DNA from: Prochlorococcus sp. MIT 1300
GTDB lineage: Bacteria > Cyanobacteriota > Cyanobacteriia > PCC-6307 > Cyanobiaceae
Assembly: GCF_034092375.1 (NCBI RefSeq)
Contig: NZ_CP139302.1
Location: 558,001 to 622,000 of the forward strand
Length of the DNA: 64,000 nt
Direction of reading: 5' to 3'
Below the pieces are notes generated by a model. The model made no database searches and was not told where the DNA came from. It was given only the letters and a program-made list of their open reading frames with translations. This document shows positions 52,988 to 62,307 of the stretch, piece after piece; position 1 is the first letter of the stretch, and each line of letters opens with the position of its first letter. Made by a program: the position numbers and the translations under genes.

Positions 52988-54088
52988 CTATTGATGAACG
53001 AAAAGAGTCTCAAAAAGCCAGTCATTGCCATATTTTTGAGCAGAAGGTAAATCTAATGAAAAAACCTGTTTCATGTTGGAAAAAGAAAAGTCCCCAAGAG
53101 GTGTTTTAGCCAACTCCCCACCTAATAATTTAGGACCAACAACTACTACCAATTCCTGCACACATTCTTGCTTGATTGCGGCAGTAGCTAAAGAAGGTCC
53201 ACATTCCCAAAGCACTTTATTGCAACCCCTCCGAGCCAACGCTTCAAGTAAACAAGAAGGTTCTGCTTCAGGAAGCAATAGAGCCTCTGGTCCATCGGGA
53301 AGAGTTTTTCCATTCCCCAATTCTTTTTCGGAATAAGCCAGAACCGTCTTAGCAAAAGAGGTATTCCATAAATTGGCCTTTCTGGGCAGATTCAAGCTCT
53401 GAGTCAATACCACCCTTAATGGCTCAGGGTTTCGTTTGCCGCGACTAGTCAACAATGGATCATCATTCCGCAAGGTACCACCACCAGTAATGACGGCATC
53501 ACACTTGGCACGTAGATGATGTACCCATCCACGAGCATCTCCTCCTGTTATCCATTTACTAGAACCATTTGGCAATGCAATACGTCCATCAAGGCTCATA
53601 GCCCATTTCAAGATCCCCCAAGGCCTACCTGTAGATACTCGATGCAAAAAAGCCCTGTTTTGGAAAGAAGCTTCAGCGGAAAGAACTCCCTTTACGACCT
53701 TTAAGCCAGAGGCCTCAAGCAAAGACAACCCTTTACCAGAAACCCGAGGATCAGGATCTTCAAGTGCAACAACAACAGAAGAAACACCTGATTTCAAAAT
53801 GGCTTCGGTACAAGGCGGTGTTTTCCCTTGATGGCAACAAGGTTCAAGAGTAACAATCAAACTTCCACCATTGGCCCTAGAGCCTGCCTGCTCAAGAGCA
53901 TTTACTTCAGCATGCGCAGCACCTGCGCATGCGTGATAGCCCTCACCAACAATATTTCCTTTTGAATCAAGAACTACAGCTCCTACAAGAGGATTAGGGC
54001 TTGTTTGTCCATCACCTAATTCGGCCAATTGCAAAGCACGTCGCATCCACGGGATCCAACTTTCAACTAACAAGTCTCTTGACTTCAT
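52988..54088 (-). CDS. ribD: riboflavin biosynthesis deaminase/reductase
   Basis: A 366-residue bifunctional enzyme. The N-terminal deaminase (HAE at 59-61, PCCHQGKTPPC at 83-93) binds zinc and deaminates the pyrimidine product of GTP cyclohydrolase II. The C-terminal reductase begins near residue 155 (PWGILKWAMSLDGRIALPNGSSKWITG) and uses NADPH. It overlaps the preceding DUF3122-like gene by four bases (ATGA). Confidence 0.97.
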   Translation of the reverse strand: MKSRDLLVESWIPWMRRALQLAELGDGQTSPNPLVGAVVLDSKGNIVGEGYHACAGAAHAEVNALEQAGSRANGGSLIVTLEPCCHQGKTPPCTEAILKSGVSSVVVALEDPDPRVSGKGLSLLEASGLKVVKGVLSAEASFQNRAFLHRVSTGRPWGILKWAMSLDGRIALPNGSSKWITGGDARGWVHHLRAKCDAVITGGGTLRNDDPLLTSRGKRNPEPLRVVLTQSLNLPRKANLWNTSFAKTVLAYSEKELGNGKTLPDGPEALLLPEAEPSCLLEALARRGCNKVLWECGPSLATAAIKQECVQELVVVVGPKLLGGELAKTPLGDFSFSNMKQVFSLDLPSAQKYGNDWLFETLFVHQ

Positions 54089-54627
54089 AAAGTGTTTTCG
54101 GAATCAAAAACAGATCGCCACTCTTTTACCAAATATGGAGGTACTGGCATTTCTGTAAAAGCTCCAGGCAATTCCAAGCGCAAAGGTCGATTATTTGTTA
54201 ACTCAGAAAGCAAACTCGACAACTCAAACTCTGCGGCTGCATCACGAGCATCATTTGCCAAAATTGGATTCAAAAGAGTGACGTCTCTTAAAATCCATTC
54301 TCTTCTCCCTGAATATACTTTTAAATCGGTTGGATGATCTAGACGCAACTGGCCTGGATACCCGATTATTCGAAGTACTGCCTTCTTAGACTCAAGATCC
54401 TCTTTATAGGCAACGACCTGCCAACTTTTGTAATCAAGATCACGAAGGGTTTCAAGACTTCTTACAAATCCTGCACTACTTTCTGCATCTGGCTTTAAGA
54501 CCTGTGCATGCGTCATCAAGGGAGTTAAAAAAAGAAGCAAACTTACGGCAAAAATGCTTAGTAGGAAAGTATTAATAGTGGCTGAAACGAGCGGGCTCTT
54601 AATAGAGAATTTGCCTGGGAAGGTCAT
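54085..54627 (-). CDS. DUF3122-like exported protein
   Basis: About 180 residues from the ATG at 54627; a TTG at 54693 would add 22. It has an N-terminal hydrophobic segment (NTFLLSIFAVSLLLFLTPLMTHAQ) acting as signal peptide or anchor, then SLETLRDLDYKSWQVVAYKEDLESKKAVLRIIGYPGQLRLDHPTDLKVYSGRREWILRDV, which resembles the DUF3122 pattern. Expected in the periplasm or lumen; function unknown. Its stop overlaps the ribD start, so they share an mRNA. Confidence 0.75.
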   Translation of the reverse strand: MTFPGKFSIKSPLVSATINTFLLSIFAVSLLLFLTPLMTHAQVLKPDAESSAGFVRSLETLRDLDYKSWQVVAYKEDLESKKAVLRIIGYPGQLRLDHPTDLKVYSGRREWILRDVTLLNPILANDARDAAAEFELSSLLSELTNNRPLRLELPGAFTEMPVPPYLVKEWRSVFDSENTL

Positions 54628-54777
54628 AAACAAAGCTTTCAAAAACGGAAGATGCAGAAGTCCATTAGTAATGCGTCTCTGTCCATTAAACAAAAACGGC
54701 CATCAAACTTCAGTCAAGTCCATCAATAGCCTTAATCTTATAGAAGTTCTCAGAATGACCTTATTAAGAGCTACGAG

Positions 54778-55077
54778 CTAATTCTCTTCATCCAGAAGCG
54801 CATCCAAGGTTACTGCTGAACGCACCACAGCTTGATATCTACTTAGAACTCGTCTGTTTCTATCAAGCCAACGAGCAGGGTCTTTCGCTTCTAGTGAATT
54901 TATTGGGCCTTCTAGCTGAGGAGCCTCAGCATCCAACAAATCAAAGCCATCTTGCTGTTTTATCAATGCAACAACAAGCTCATGCAACCTCCTACGCCGA
55001 TTTCCTCTTGCGAAATCGTTCTCTTTAATTTGATTCACTTTGACTGAAGGCAAACTAGTACCTATTGAACAAAACAA
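54778..55077 (-). CDS. small conserved-looking hypothetical protein
   Basis: A 99-residue soluble protein from a TTG start. Basic segment ENDFARGNRRRRLHELVVALIKQQDGFDLLDAEAPQLEGPINSLEAKDPARWLDRNRRVLSRYQAVVRSAVTLDALLDEEN is well structured and helical. The family seems cyanobacterial but I cannot name it. It is divergent from the cbiET-like gene at 55106, 28 bases away. Confidence 0.7.
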   Translation of the reverse strand: MFCSIGTSLPSVKVNQIKENDFARGNRRRRLHELVVALIKQQDGFDLLDAEAPQLEGPINSLEAKDPARWLDRNRRVLSRYQAVVRSAVTLDALLDEEN

Positions 55078-55105
55078 AAGCTCTCTTTAAACGTGGAACC
55101 AATAA

Positions 55106-56413
55106 ATGTCCAAATCTAAAGACCGAGGGAAAATCAATGTCATTGGCACCGATGCCTCAGGGCTTTGGCATCTACCCCCTGAATTGGAAGAGCTAGTAGT
55201 ATCTGCAGAAGCGATTGCAGCTTCTAAAAGGATCCTTCAAACTCTTCCAGAATGGTGGGCTAAAAAAGCACCTAAAAAAAATATTCCACAAACCACAAAC
55301 ACTGACCAGCCTGAAAAGTTAGTTAAGTGGCTTAAACAAACAAAAGGTAAAAAGATAGTACTAGCAAGCGGAGACCCCCTATGGTTCGGCATTGGTAGGC
55401 GTTTAAGCGAGTCATTCAAACAAAAACATATTGTTTTTCATCCTGGGCCAAGTTCAATGCAACTAGCCTTTGCTCGAATTGGACGTTCTTGGCAAGATTG
55501 TTCATGGATCAGTATTCATGGGCGTGATGCAACTCCTCTTATAAGATCACTGCAAAAACATCCCTCTAAACTTGTTGTACTGCCCGATCCACAGGCAGGT
55601 GGAGCAGAACAAGTTAGGGAGTTGCTAAATGCGTCAGGATTAGCAAGTTGTTATGAGTTTTGGCTTTTTGAACAATTAGGCCATCCAGATGAAAGAGTTC
55701 GACTTTTAAACACAAGTGACAAGATCCCAAAAGGGATAGATCCTCTTCATCTAACAATTTTAATTAAGAAAGAAAATCTTGATGAAATCATAGATTCACA
55801 ACTTCCTCTATTTGGCTTAAAAGACGGGTTGTTTTTTCAACACAAGGACCGCCCTGGGCTAATGACCAAAAGAGAAATGCGTGTTCAACTCTTAGCGGAG
55901 CTTGAGCTGCCTGAGAAAGGAGTGCTATGGGATATTGGAGCCGGTGTAGGGAGCGTAGGGCTAGAAGCTCTTCGCTTAAGGCCTCAACTTCAACTCATGG
56001 CCGTTGAAAAAAGAGCAGGAGGTGCAGATGTAATTCTTACAAATGCCGCACGTCTTAAAGTTAAACCAGCTGCGGTTCTGGAAGTAGAAGCCGTTGATTT
56101 AATAACAGGGCCAAACTTACCTAGATCCCTGAAATACCCTAATAGGGTGTTGATTGGAGGTTCTGACAAGAGACGTCTTGATCTTTTAGAAGCAATTTCT
56201 AAAAAAATCGCTCCAGATGGCATTATCATTATTCCACTCGCAAACATTGAAGCACTTTCTGAGATAAAGCCTTTCCTTGAAAAAAACTTTAAAGAAGTAA
56301 GCATTTCTCAACATCAGACTTGGCGGGGATTACCAATTAATCACGGGACAAGATTGTCTCCTATTAATCCAATTATAATAATCAAAGGCAAGCATAAGAT
56401 ATTTAGTAAATAG
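55106..56413 (+). CDS. cobL: precorrin-6B methyltransferase/decarboxylase, CbiE-CbiT fusion
   Basis: A 435-residue cobalamin enzyme. The N-terminal CbiE domain (about 1-215) has GLWHLPPELEELVVSAEAIAASKRIL, VLASGDPLWFGIGRRL and the tetrapyrrole methylase pattern. The C-terminal CbiT domain starts at about residue 255 (MTKREMRVQLLAELELPEKGVLWDIGAGVGSVGLEALRL), holding the SAM glycine loop. It methylates C5 and C15 and decarboxylates the acetate side chain. Second cobalamin gene in the window, with cobQ. Confidence 0.93.
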   Translation: MSKSKDRGKINVIGTDASGLWHLPPELEELVVSAEAIAASKRILQTLPEWWAKKAPKKNIPQTTNTDQPEKLVKWLKQTKGKKIVLASGDPLWFGIGRRLSESFKQKHIVFHPGPSSMQLAFARIGRSWQDCSWISIHGRDATPLIRSLQKHPSKLVVLPDPQAGGAEQVRELLNASGLASCYEFWLFEQLGHPDERVRLLNTSDKIPKGIDPLHLTILIKKENLDEIIDSQLPLFGLKDGLFFQHKDRPGLMTKREMRVQLLAELELPEKGVLWDIGAGVGSVGLEALRLRPQLQLMAVEKRAGGADVILTNAARLKVKPAAVLEVEAVDLITGPNLPRSLKYPNRVLIGGSDKRRLDLLEAISKKIAPDGIIIIPLANIEALSEIKPFLEKNFKEVSISQHQTWRGLPINHGTRLSPINPIIIIKGKHKIFSK

Positions 56414-56442
56414 CAAGATTACAGAGCGGTAAAGTATCCCTT

Positions 56443-57357
56443 TTAACGCTCAGGTTTTGCGACATGAGGCAATCCCCACCCTAATTTGTTACGAAGAACT
56501 TGAAAGAATTCATGATCACGAAGCCTTACAAATCTCACAGGGTGATCACTACGACGTATTAACACACGATCTTCAGGCCAGACATAACAACCGGCACTCC
56601 CATCAACGACCATCATTAATCTTTCCGGGGTCGCTGGAAAAATCGTAACTGGCTCCTCATCACTAAAAACAAGAGCTCTTGAAGCGAGTGAGTGGGGAGC
56701 TATTGGTGCCAATTGAAGGACAGGGCAGTCAGGGGTAATAACAGGCCCACCAGCACTAAGGGCATATGCCGTAGAACCAGTTGGCGTAGAAAGAATTACT
56801 CCATCAGCAGATATGTCCACAGGAGCATGACGACCAATTGCAATTTCAAAGTGGCACATGCTAGTTAAAGGCTCTCGGTGAAGAGCCATCTCGTTAAGGC
56901 AAAGGGCCTCCCATCTTCGTTGATCTCCCCTCAAAACTGTGACAACTAAAGTAGATCTCTTTTCAGTGGTCCATTCCTTAGCAATTACCTGTTCAAGAAC
57001 TCTTTCTAGGTCTGCCAGATAAGCCTCAGCAAGAAATCCAAGGTGACCAGTATTTATTGTCAAAATTGGGACATTTACTGGAGCAGTCTGCCTTGCAGCT
57101 GAAAGCACAGTGCCATCACCTCCAAGGACAATTGCTAAGGACATCGAAGTATCAAAACCTTCGGGGACAGAGGCGTTGTAACCAAGCATTCTCATGTGCT
57201 GGTCTGGGTTGGCGAAACCAACCATGCCACCAGAGCTACTAGCTCTAATTATTTGATGTCCAGCCTTCTCAAGTCTGGTTTGAATAATTTCAGCAGTCTT
57301 GACTGCTAGCTCCTTCCCATCATTAACGATCAGTCCGACACAGGGCACCGATCGCAT
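56443..57357 (-). CDS. nadK: NAD kinase
   Basis: A 304-residue enzyme that phosphorylates NAD to NADP. The start is the ATG at 57357 ([18 protein letters not shown]); an in-frame TTG lies five codons earlier. The GGDG motif is in [14 protein letters not shown], followed by [24 protein letters not shown] and the [25 protein letters not shown] signature. Supplies NADP(H) for photosynthesis and biosynthesis. It is convergent with cbiET, 29 bases away. Confidence 0.96.
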   Translation of the reverse strand: MRSVPCVGLIVNDGKELAVKTAEIIQTRLEKAGHQIIRASSSGGMVGFANPDQHMRMLGYNASVPEGFDTSMSLAIVLGGDGTVLSAARQTAPVNVPILTINTGHLGFLAEAYLADLERVLEQVIAKEWTTEKRSTLVVTVLRGDQRRWEALCLNEMALHREPLTSMCHFEIAIGRHAPVDISADGVILSTPTGSTAYALSAGGPVITPDCPVLQLAPIAPHSLASRALVFSDEEPVTIFPATPERLMMVVDGSAGCYVWPEDRVLIRRSDHPVRFVRLRDHEFFQVLRNKLGWGLPHVAKPER

Positions 57358-57455
57358 TGCAAAACAACCCAAATATTTTAATTGAATTTTTGTTGATTTC
57401 TTCCTTAGTTCCCACCCTGAATTAAAACATCTGTAATAACCCTCACTGATATCCC

Positions 57456-58496
57456 CTAAAACTGTTCTAGAAAGCGGAGATCACTTGTGTAAAGCCTTCG
57501 GATATCGTCAACTCCATGTCGAACCATACAAAATCTTTCAACACCTAATCCAGCAGCAAAACCACTCCACCGTTCAGGGTCAAGTCCTAATCCTTCCAAA
57601 ACCGCTGGATCAACCATCCCACATCCCATTACTTCCAACCACCTTCCTCGCCATTGGACATCAACCTCAGCAGAGGGTTCTGTGAATGGGAAATAACTCG
57701 CGCGAAACCTTACTGGAAGCTCACCAAAAAATGCTTTTAAGAAAGCAAGAACAGTGCCTCTGAGATGACTGAAATTCAGTCCTTCATCAATAGCAAGTAC
57801 CTCAACCTGGTGAAAAACTGGAGAATGCGTAGCATCTACAGCATCCCGCCTATAGACCCTCCCCGGAGCGACAATCCTTACAGGAGGAGGATTGTTCTCC
57901 AAATATCTAATTTGTACAGGGGAAGTATGAGTCCGCAAAAGCAAATTTCCTCCTAAGTAGAAGGTGTCCTGCATATCCCTCGCAGGATGAGCTTCAGGAA
58001 TATTTAAGGCTGCGAAGTTGTAATGATCAGTCTCAATCTCTGGCCCTTCAGCAACTGAATAGCCCAATCCGCAAAACAAATCAACAATATTCTCGGTTGT
58101 AGTAATTAATGGATGACGGTGTCCAAAAGGGACTCCTGAAGATGGGGCTGTTACATCAATAGCTTCTCGAGCAAGTTGGTTATTTAATTCAGCAGTAGTC
58201 AACTCCTCTAATTTTTTTGTTATCAATTTTTGCAGCTCAGTTTTTAACAAGTTTGCCCGCTGGCCAATCAGAGGCCTCTCATTCCCAGGAAGCTTTCCCA
58301 TGGACCCGAGGATGCCTGATAAGCGTCCCTTCTTTCCAAAAAAGCCTACTCTGAGACTTTCTAAGCTTTCAGGGTCTTTCGAAACAGCAATCTGCTTCAT
58401 TGCTTCTGACTCAAGTAAGTCGAGTTGATCGTTGAGTTGAGCAACAGTAGTTATGGCGTTCAAAGGAAATGAATATTTATTAGAGACTTTAGGCAT
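57456..58496 (-). CDS. pheS: phenylalanyl-tRNA synthetase alpha subunit
   Basis: The 346-residue catalytic subunit of PheRS. It has an N-terminal helical coiled-coil ([39 protein letters not shown]) that binds tRNA, and class II motifs: [55 protein letters not shown] (motif 2) and [21 protein letters not shown] (motif 3). Divergent from surE, 38 bases away. Confidence 0.97.
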   Translation of the reverse strand: MPKVSNKYSFPLNAITTVAQLNDQLDLLESEAMKQIAVSKDPESLESLRVGFFGKKGRLSGILGSMGKLPGNERPLIGQRANLLKTELQKLITKKLEELTTAELNNQLAREAIDVTAPSSGVPFGHRHPLITTTENIVDLFCGLGYSVAEGPEIETDHYNFAALNIPEAHPARDMQDTFYLGGNLLLRTHTSPVQIRYLENNPPPVRIVAPGRVYRRDAVDATHSPVFHQVEVLAIDEGLNFSHLRGTVLAFLKAFFGELPVRFRASYFPFTEPSAEVDVQWRGRWLEVMGCGMVDPAVLEGLGLDPERWSGFAAGLGVERFCMVRHGVDDIRRLYTSDLRFLEQF

Positions 58497-58534
58497 CTAT
58501 CAGGTCTAAGTTCCAATCAATTCAGTCTTGAAGC

Positions 58535-59344
58535 ATGAATCCTTTGCGAATACTCATAAGTAACGACGACGGGGTTTTCGCTGAGGGCATACGAACTCTT
58601 GCCTCTGCTGCTGCGAATCGTGGCCACCACGTCACAGTAGTTTGTCCTGACCAAGAAAGATCTGCAACAGGGCATGGACTAACGCTTCAATCTCCCATAA
58701 GAGCCGAACGTGCTGATGAACTATTTAGTAATGGAGTAATTGCATGGGGATGCAGCGGGACGCCAGCAGACTGCGTAAAACTTGCTTTATACGAACTTCT
58801 TGATGAAAAACCTGATCTAGTGATATCGGGTATAAACCATGGTCCAAACTTAGGAACTGATATTTTCTGCTCTGGCACAGTCGCTGCTGCCCTTGAGGGA
58901 ACATTAGAAGGCATACCTTCTTTAGCTGTAAGCATTGCTAGTTTCAACTGGCGGGAATTTGACTATGCAGCCGAAATGGCCTTAAACATTTCAGAACTTG
59001 CAGTTTTAAGAAAGTGGCCAAAGAATCTACTTTTAAATCTAAACATCCCTCCATGTGATAGTTCCAAAATGAGTGACACTTGCTGGACAAGACTTTCTGT
59101 TCGACACTATGAAGAACAATTCAGCAAAAGAAAAGATCCACGCGGAAATACATACTTTTGGCTGGCCGGGGAAGCAGTAAAAGATCTTGATTCAGCTGGC
59201 GATGGTCCAACCAATTGGCCTAGTGATGTAGCACAAATTGAGAGAAATGGTCCATCTTTAACACCAATTCAACCAGACTTATTTTGGAGAGGGGGCATTA
59301 ACCAATTACCTGATTTAGATTTAATTAATCAACTTGTCCGATAA
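58535..59344 (+). CDS. surE: 5'/3'-nucleotidase SurE
   Basis: A 269-residue metal-dependent phosphatase acting on nucleoside monophosphates in the cytosol. [14 protein letters not shown] holds the metal-binding Asp pair (residues 11-12), [17 protein letters not shown] the conserved serine, and [29 protein letters not shown] the Asn ligand. Its last 16 bases overlap the convergent DUF3611-like gene. Confidence 0.96.
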   Translation: MNPLRILISNDDGVFAEGIRTLASAAANRGHHVTVVCPDQERSATGHGLTLQSPIRAERADELFSNGVIAWGCSGTPADCVKLALYELLDEKPDLVISGINHGPNLGTDIFCSGTVAAALEGTLEGIPSLAVSIASFNWREFDYAAEMALNISELAVLRKWPKNLLLNLNIPPCDSSKMSDTCWTRLSVRHYEEQFSKRKDPRGNTYFWLAGEAVKDLDSAGDGPTNWPSDVAQIERNGPSLTPIQPDLFWRGGINQLPDLDLINQLVR

Positions 59345-59898
59345 ATTCTTTGAAGGAGCCAAAGCGAAAGTACTAAACCAATTAAATGTGCTGACAAAAC
59401 CTGCGTATTACTCAAAACAGACAGCATTTCAATTGAAGTTATTGGTAAAGATGCAAGGGAACCTGAGCTACCCATAGGGGCCCCAAAAAATCCCGGCACT
59501 TGAACAGAAGCTTGAACCATAAGACTTCCTGCCAATGCTTGATAGCCAATTAAGGCAAAAATCGATCCAAGAAGATCAACGATTACCCCTCGTTTCAAGA
59601 GTCGGCCAGTCTCTCCTCTAGTTGGCCTAGCGGCACTGTCAAGCGCTCTACCAACCTTCACTATCAACCAACCTTGCCAGAGGCTATAAAGAAGCACAAA
59701 GAATGCAAGTGTAGTTATCGACAATCCAGGTCCTAACCCCATTGCCTTTTGAGAGTTTCGTGCCAAACTTCCGCCAATGTTGTAAAAAATCAGTACGCCA
59801 GCCGAAACTATTGCAAGAGTCAACTGAATCCAAAAGCGTATCCAGCCAACTCGGCGAAGTCCCAAAGAAAGAAGTTGAAAGTCGAGACGGTCAGCCAT
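59329..59898 (-). CDS. DUF3611-like membrane protein
   Basis: A 189-residue protein with four transmembrane helices ([68 protein letters not shown] and [16 protein letters not shown]). The organisation and [11 protein letters not shown] opening match the DUF3611 family of cyanobacteria and chloroplasts, whose role is unknown. It overlaps surE at the 3' end by 16 bases and is divergent from ribF. Confidence 0.8.
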   Translation of the reverse strand: MADRLDFQLLSLGLRRVGWIRFWIQLTLAIVSAGVLIFYNIGGSLARNSQKAMGLGPGLSITTLAFFVLLYSLWQGWLIVKVGRALDSAARPTRGETGRLLKRGVIVDLLGSIFALIGYQALAGSLMVQASVQVPGFFGAPMGSSGSLASLPITSIEMLSVLSNTQVLSAHLIGLVLSLWLLQRIYRTS

Positions 59899-59925
59899 TC
59901 TTAGTAATGCGTTAGTCGTTCAAAC

Positions 59926-60882
59926 TTGCCACTGAAAAGCTCAATTTGCACGATCACCTTGATTCCACTCTGCCCACCTAAGCAGGCTCGTGTACCGACA
60001 GCTTTAGCTCTCGGCAGTTTCGATGGCCTACATGCTGGACACCGGCGTGTAATCAATGAGATTGTTAAAGACGGCAAGGGTATACCAACAGTAGTAAGTT
60101 TCTGGCCTCATCCCAGAGAAGTCCTTTACGGGGAGCAACGACTAAGGCTAGATCTCCCATCTGAAAAAACTGAACTCCTAGGGCCTCTAGGAGTGGAACA
60201 GCTTGTACTTGTGCCTTTTGACCATTCGTTGGCTGCATTATCTCCAGAAGAGTTTGTTGATCAAATACTTGTCCAAACACTCAAAGCAAAGAAAATTGCC
60301 GTGGGAGCAAACTTTCGTTTTGGGAAGAATCGCCAGGGTGATGCTCAGAGACTTAAAGAACTAGCTTCACATGCAAATATAGATATTGTGATTCTTCCAA
60401 TTATTGAGGACTCTCAGGGAAGGATTAGCAGTAGTCGCATTAGGAATGCACTTAATGAAGGAGACCTGGAGTCAGCAAAAAAATTTATGGGTCGTCCATT
60501 CAAATTTCGTGGACAAGTAGTTGAAGGGAAAGGGATTGGTCGCAAAATTGGTTGGCCTACCGCAAACCTTCAAGTTGACGGCAGAAAATTCCTTCCAGGT
60601 ATAGGCGTATATGCGGCATGGGCATTTCTAAATGAAAGCAAAACCCCTTTACCAGCAGTAATGAATTTGGGACCGCAACCAACAGTTGATCCAAATTCCC
60701 CTTCATGTGTTGAAGTACACCTACTAAATCAGCAGCTTGATCTAAGAGGGAAAGGACTGATTGTGCAGCCAATAAAAAGACTTAGAAGCCAAAAACGTTT
60801 TGAAGGATTAAATGCACTAAGCAAGCAAATTTCCAATGATGCAAAGATGGCGGAATTAATTCTTCAATCCACTAAAGTTTAA
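59926..60882 (+). CDS. ribF: bifunctional riboflavin kinase / FAD synthetase
   Basis: A 318-residue enzyme that makes FMN and then FAD. The N-terminal FAD synthetase has ALGSFDGLHAGHRRVINEI, VAVGANFRFGKNRQGDAQRL and the ISSSRIRNAL nucleotidyltransferase segment. The C-terminal riboflavin kinase reads GKGIGRKIGWPTANLQ with the conserved PTAN. The start is uncertain: TTG at 59926 adds about 25 residues to the conserved ALGSFDG part, while GTG within CGTGTACC is closer. Confidence 0.96.
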   Translation: MPLKSSICTITLIPLCPPKQARVPTALALGSFDGLHAGHRRVINEIVKDGKGIPTVVSFWPHPREVLYGEQRLRLDLPSEKTELLGPLGVEQLVLVPFDHSLAALSPEEFVDQILVQTLKAKKIAVGANFRFGKNRQGDAQRLKELASHANIDIVILPIIEDSQGRISSSRIRNALNEGDLESAKKFMGRPFKFRGQVVEGKGIGRKIGWPTANLQVDGRKFLPGIGVYAAWAFLNESKTPLPAVMNLGPQPTVDPNSPSCVEVHLLNQQLDLRGKGLIVQPIKRLRSQKRFEGLNALSKQISNDAKMAELILQSTKV

Positions 60883-60887
60883 TTCTC

Positions 60888-61010
60888 TTATCCAAAACTT
60901 TTCGGATAAGCATTCGCCAACCCCCAAGTAATGAAGACACCAATACCTCCCAATAAAACCACCCCCCAAATGAGGACGTTCATGCTGCTCGTAAATCCTC
61001 CCTTCTCCAT
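60888..61010 (-). CDS. small single-pass membrane protein, conserved-looking
   Basis: A 40-residue ORF (MEKGGFTSS then MNVLIWGVVLLGGIGVFITWGLANAYPKSFG). One membrane helix is obvious. The start could be 61010 or the internal ATG at 60983, for 31 residues. An AGGGAGG lies before the second ATG, 13 bases away. Tiny but very like the one-helix proteins of picocyanobacteria. Family not named. Confidence 0.5.
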   Translation of the reverse strand: MEKGGFTSSMNVLIWGVVLLGGIGVFITWGLANAYPKSFG

Positions 61011-61055
61011 TGGGTTTAAAACTATGAGGTTTTACCAAGATTGACACGAAAGTGA

Positions 61056-62093
61056 ATGCAAAACACACCAATACCAGATCCAAGTGTTGCTCAGCTCATA
61101 GATGCCAATCTTGATAGAGCTAGAGAAGGCCTACGCGTAGTAGAAGATTGGTGTCGTTTTGGCCTAAACCGTAAAGATCTTGTAATCACAATCAAGGACT
61201 GGAGACAGAAACTAGGGATTCACCATAAAGAAACGTACAAACAGGCAAGGTCAACATCCCAAGATCAAGGTCTAGGGCTAAGTCATCAAGCCCAAAGCAA
61301 TAGAAAAACGACCTGGGATGTTGTAGCTGCCAATTGTGCAAGAGCCCAAGAAGCTCTAAGAGTCATAGAGGAATTTGGCAGAAGTCCAGATCCAGAACTC
61401 GCCTCAGTTGCTGCTTTGATTCGTTATGGCTTATATGAACTAGAACTTAATGTTTTGGAAGCGACAAATGGTGGAACAAGACACAAGAAACTTTCCGAAT
61501 GTCAGATATGCCTTATTACATCGCCAAATTCAAATCTAACGCAAACTGTCGATGATGCTCTGTCAGTTGGCGTAGGCATGGTCCAATACAGATCAAAAAA
61601 TATTAGTGATCTTCAAATGTTCTCTGAAGCTAAAGAACTGGCTGATTTATGCAAAAAATATAAAGCCCTCTTTATAATTAATGACAGGATTGATCTGGCT
61701 CTTGCACTAGATGCCGATGGAGTTCATTTAGGGCAAAAAGACTTTCCGGTTGAAATCGCCAGACAACTAATTGGAAGCAACAAATTAATAGGTAGAAGCA
61801 CACACTCTCTTCAAGACATTAACCAAGCCGAACAAGAAGGCTGTGATTATCTTGGTGTTGGGCCAGTACACAAAACATCAACTAAACCAAATGAAAAAGT
61901 TGTAGGACTTATTTACGTAGAAGAAGCATCAAAGGCCACAACCCTTCCTTGGTTTGCTATAGGGGGAGTTAATGGTTCAAACATTAAATCTATTCTTACT
62001 GCAGGGGCTCAACGTATAGCAGTGGTTGGAGCAATAATGAATTCTCCTAATCCAAGAGAAGCTGCAGAAGAACTTTTTGAGGCTATGGAATGA
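61056..62093 (+). CDS. thiE: thiamine-phosphate synthase with N-terminal extension
   Basis: A 345-residue cytosolic enzyme. The C-terminal half (about 150-345) is the TIM barrel: VGMVQYRSKNIS, ALFIINDRIDLALALDADGVHLGQKDFPVEIARQL, IGRSTHSLQDINQAEQEGCDYLGVGPVHKTSTKP and GGVNGSNI. The N-terminal 140 residues (LIDANLDRAREGLRVVEDWCRFGL) form the helical domain found in cyanobacterial ThiE only. It joins the thiazole phosphate and the pyrimidine pyrophosphate. Stop and thiS start overlap (ATGA). Confidence 0.96.
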   Translation: MQNTPIPDPSVAQLIDANLDRAREGLRVVEDWCRFGLNRKDLVITIKDWRQKLGIHHKETYKQARSTSQDQGLGLSHQAQSNRKTTWDVVAANCARAQEALRVIEEFGRSPDPELASVAALIRYGLYELELNVLEATNGGTRHKKLSECQICLITSPNSNLTQTVDDALSVGVGMVQYRSKNISDLQMFSEAKELADLCKKYKALFIINDRIDLALALDADGVHLGQKDFPVEIARQLIGSNKLIGRSTHSLQDINQAEQEGCDYLGVGPVHKTSTKPNEKVVGLIYVEEASKATTLPWFAIGGVNGSNIKSILTAGAQRIAVVGAIMNSPNPREAAEELFEAME

Positions 62094-62302
62094 AACTTAA
62101 AGTCAATGGAGAAATTAAAGAGCTAAAGATAGGACTGGGACCAACAAGCCTTTCCAGCATTATCAGACTACTAGTGACTCATCCTGATCTAGTTGTAGTC
62201 GAATTAAATGGCTCAATAGTTAGCAATGATCTTTGGAAGGAACAATCTGTCAATGATGGTGATGTCATTGAAATTGTGACGATTGTTGGAGGAGGTTCCT
62301 AG
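62090..62302 (+). CDS. thiS: sulfur carrier protein ThiS
   Basis: A 70-residue ubiquitin-like protein that carries sulfur as a thiocarboxylate for thiazole synthesis. It has the beta-grasp pattern MKLKVNGEIKEL, LLVTHPDLVVVELNGSIV and DGDVIEIVTIVGGGS. Other ThiS proteins generally end in Gly-Gly; here one serine follows, which would need removal or tolerance. Translationally coupled to thiE and five bases before the DUF1517 gene. Confidence 0.93.
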   Translation: MKLKVNGEIKELKIGLGPTSLSSIIRLLVTHPDLVVVELNGSIVSNDLWKEQSVNDGDVIEIVTIVGGGS

Positions 62303-62307
62303 AGTCA

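Noticed and set aside
52912-53109. 65-residue open frame between ftsH and ribD
   Set aside because: Most of it overlaps the ribD 3' end on the opposite strand and the text has no fold-like pattern.
56457-56648. Open frame opposite nadK
   Set aside because: It is a shadow of nadK with no independent support.
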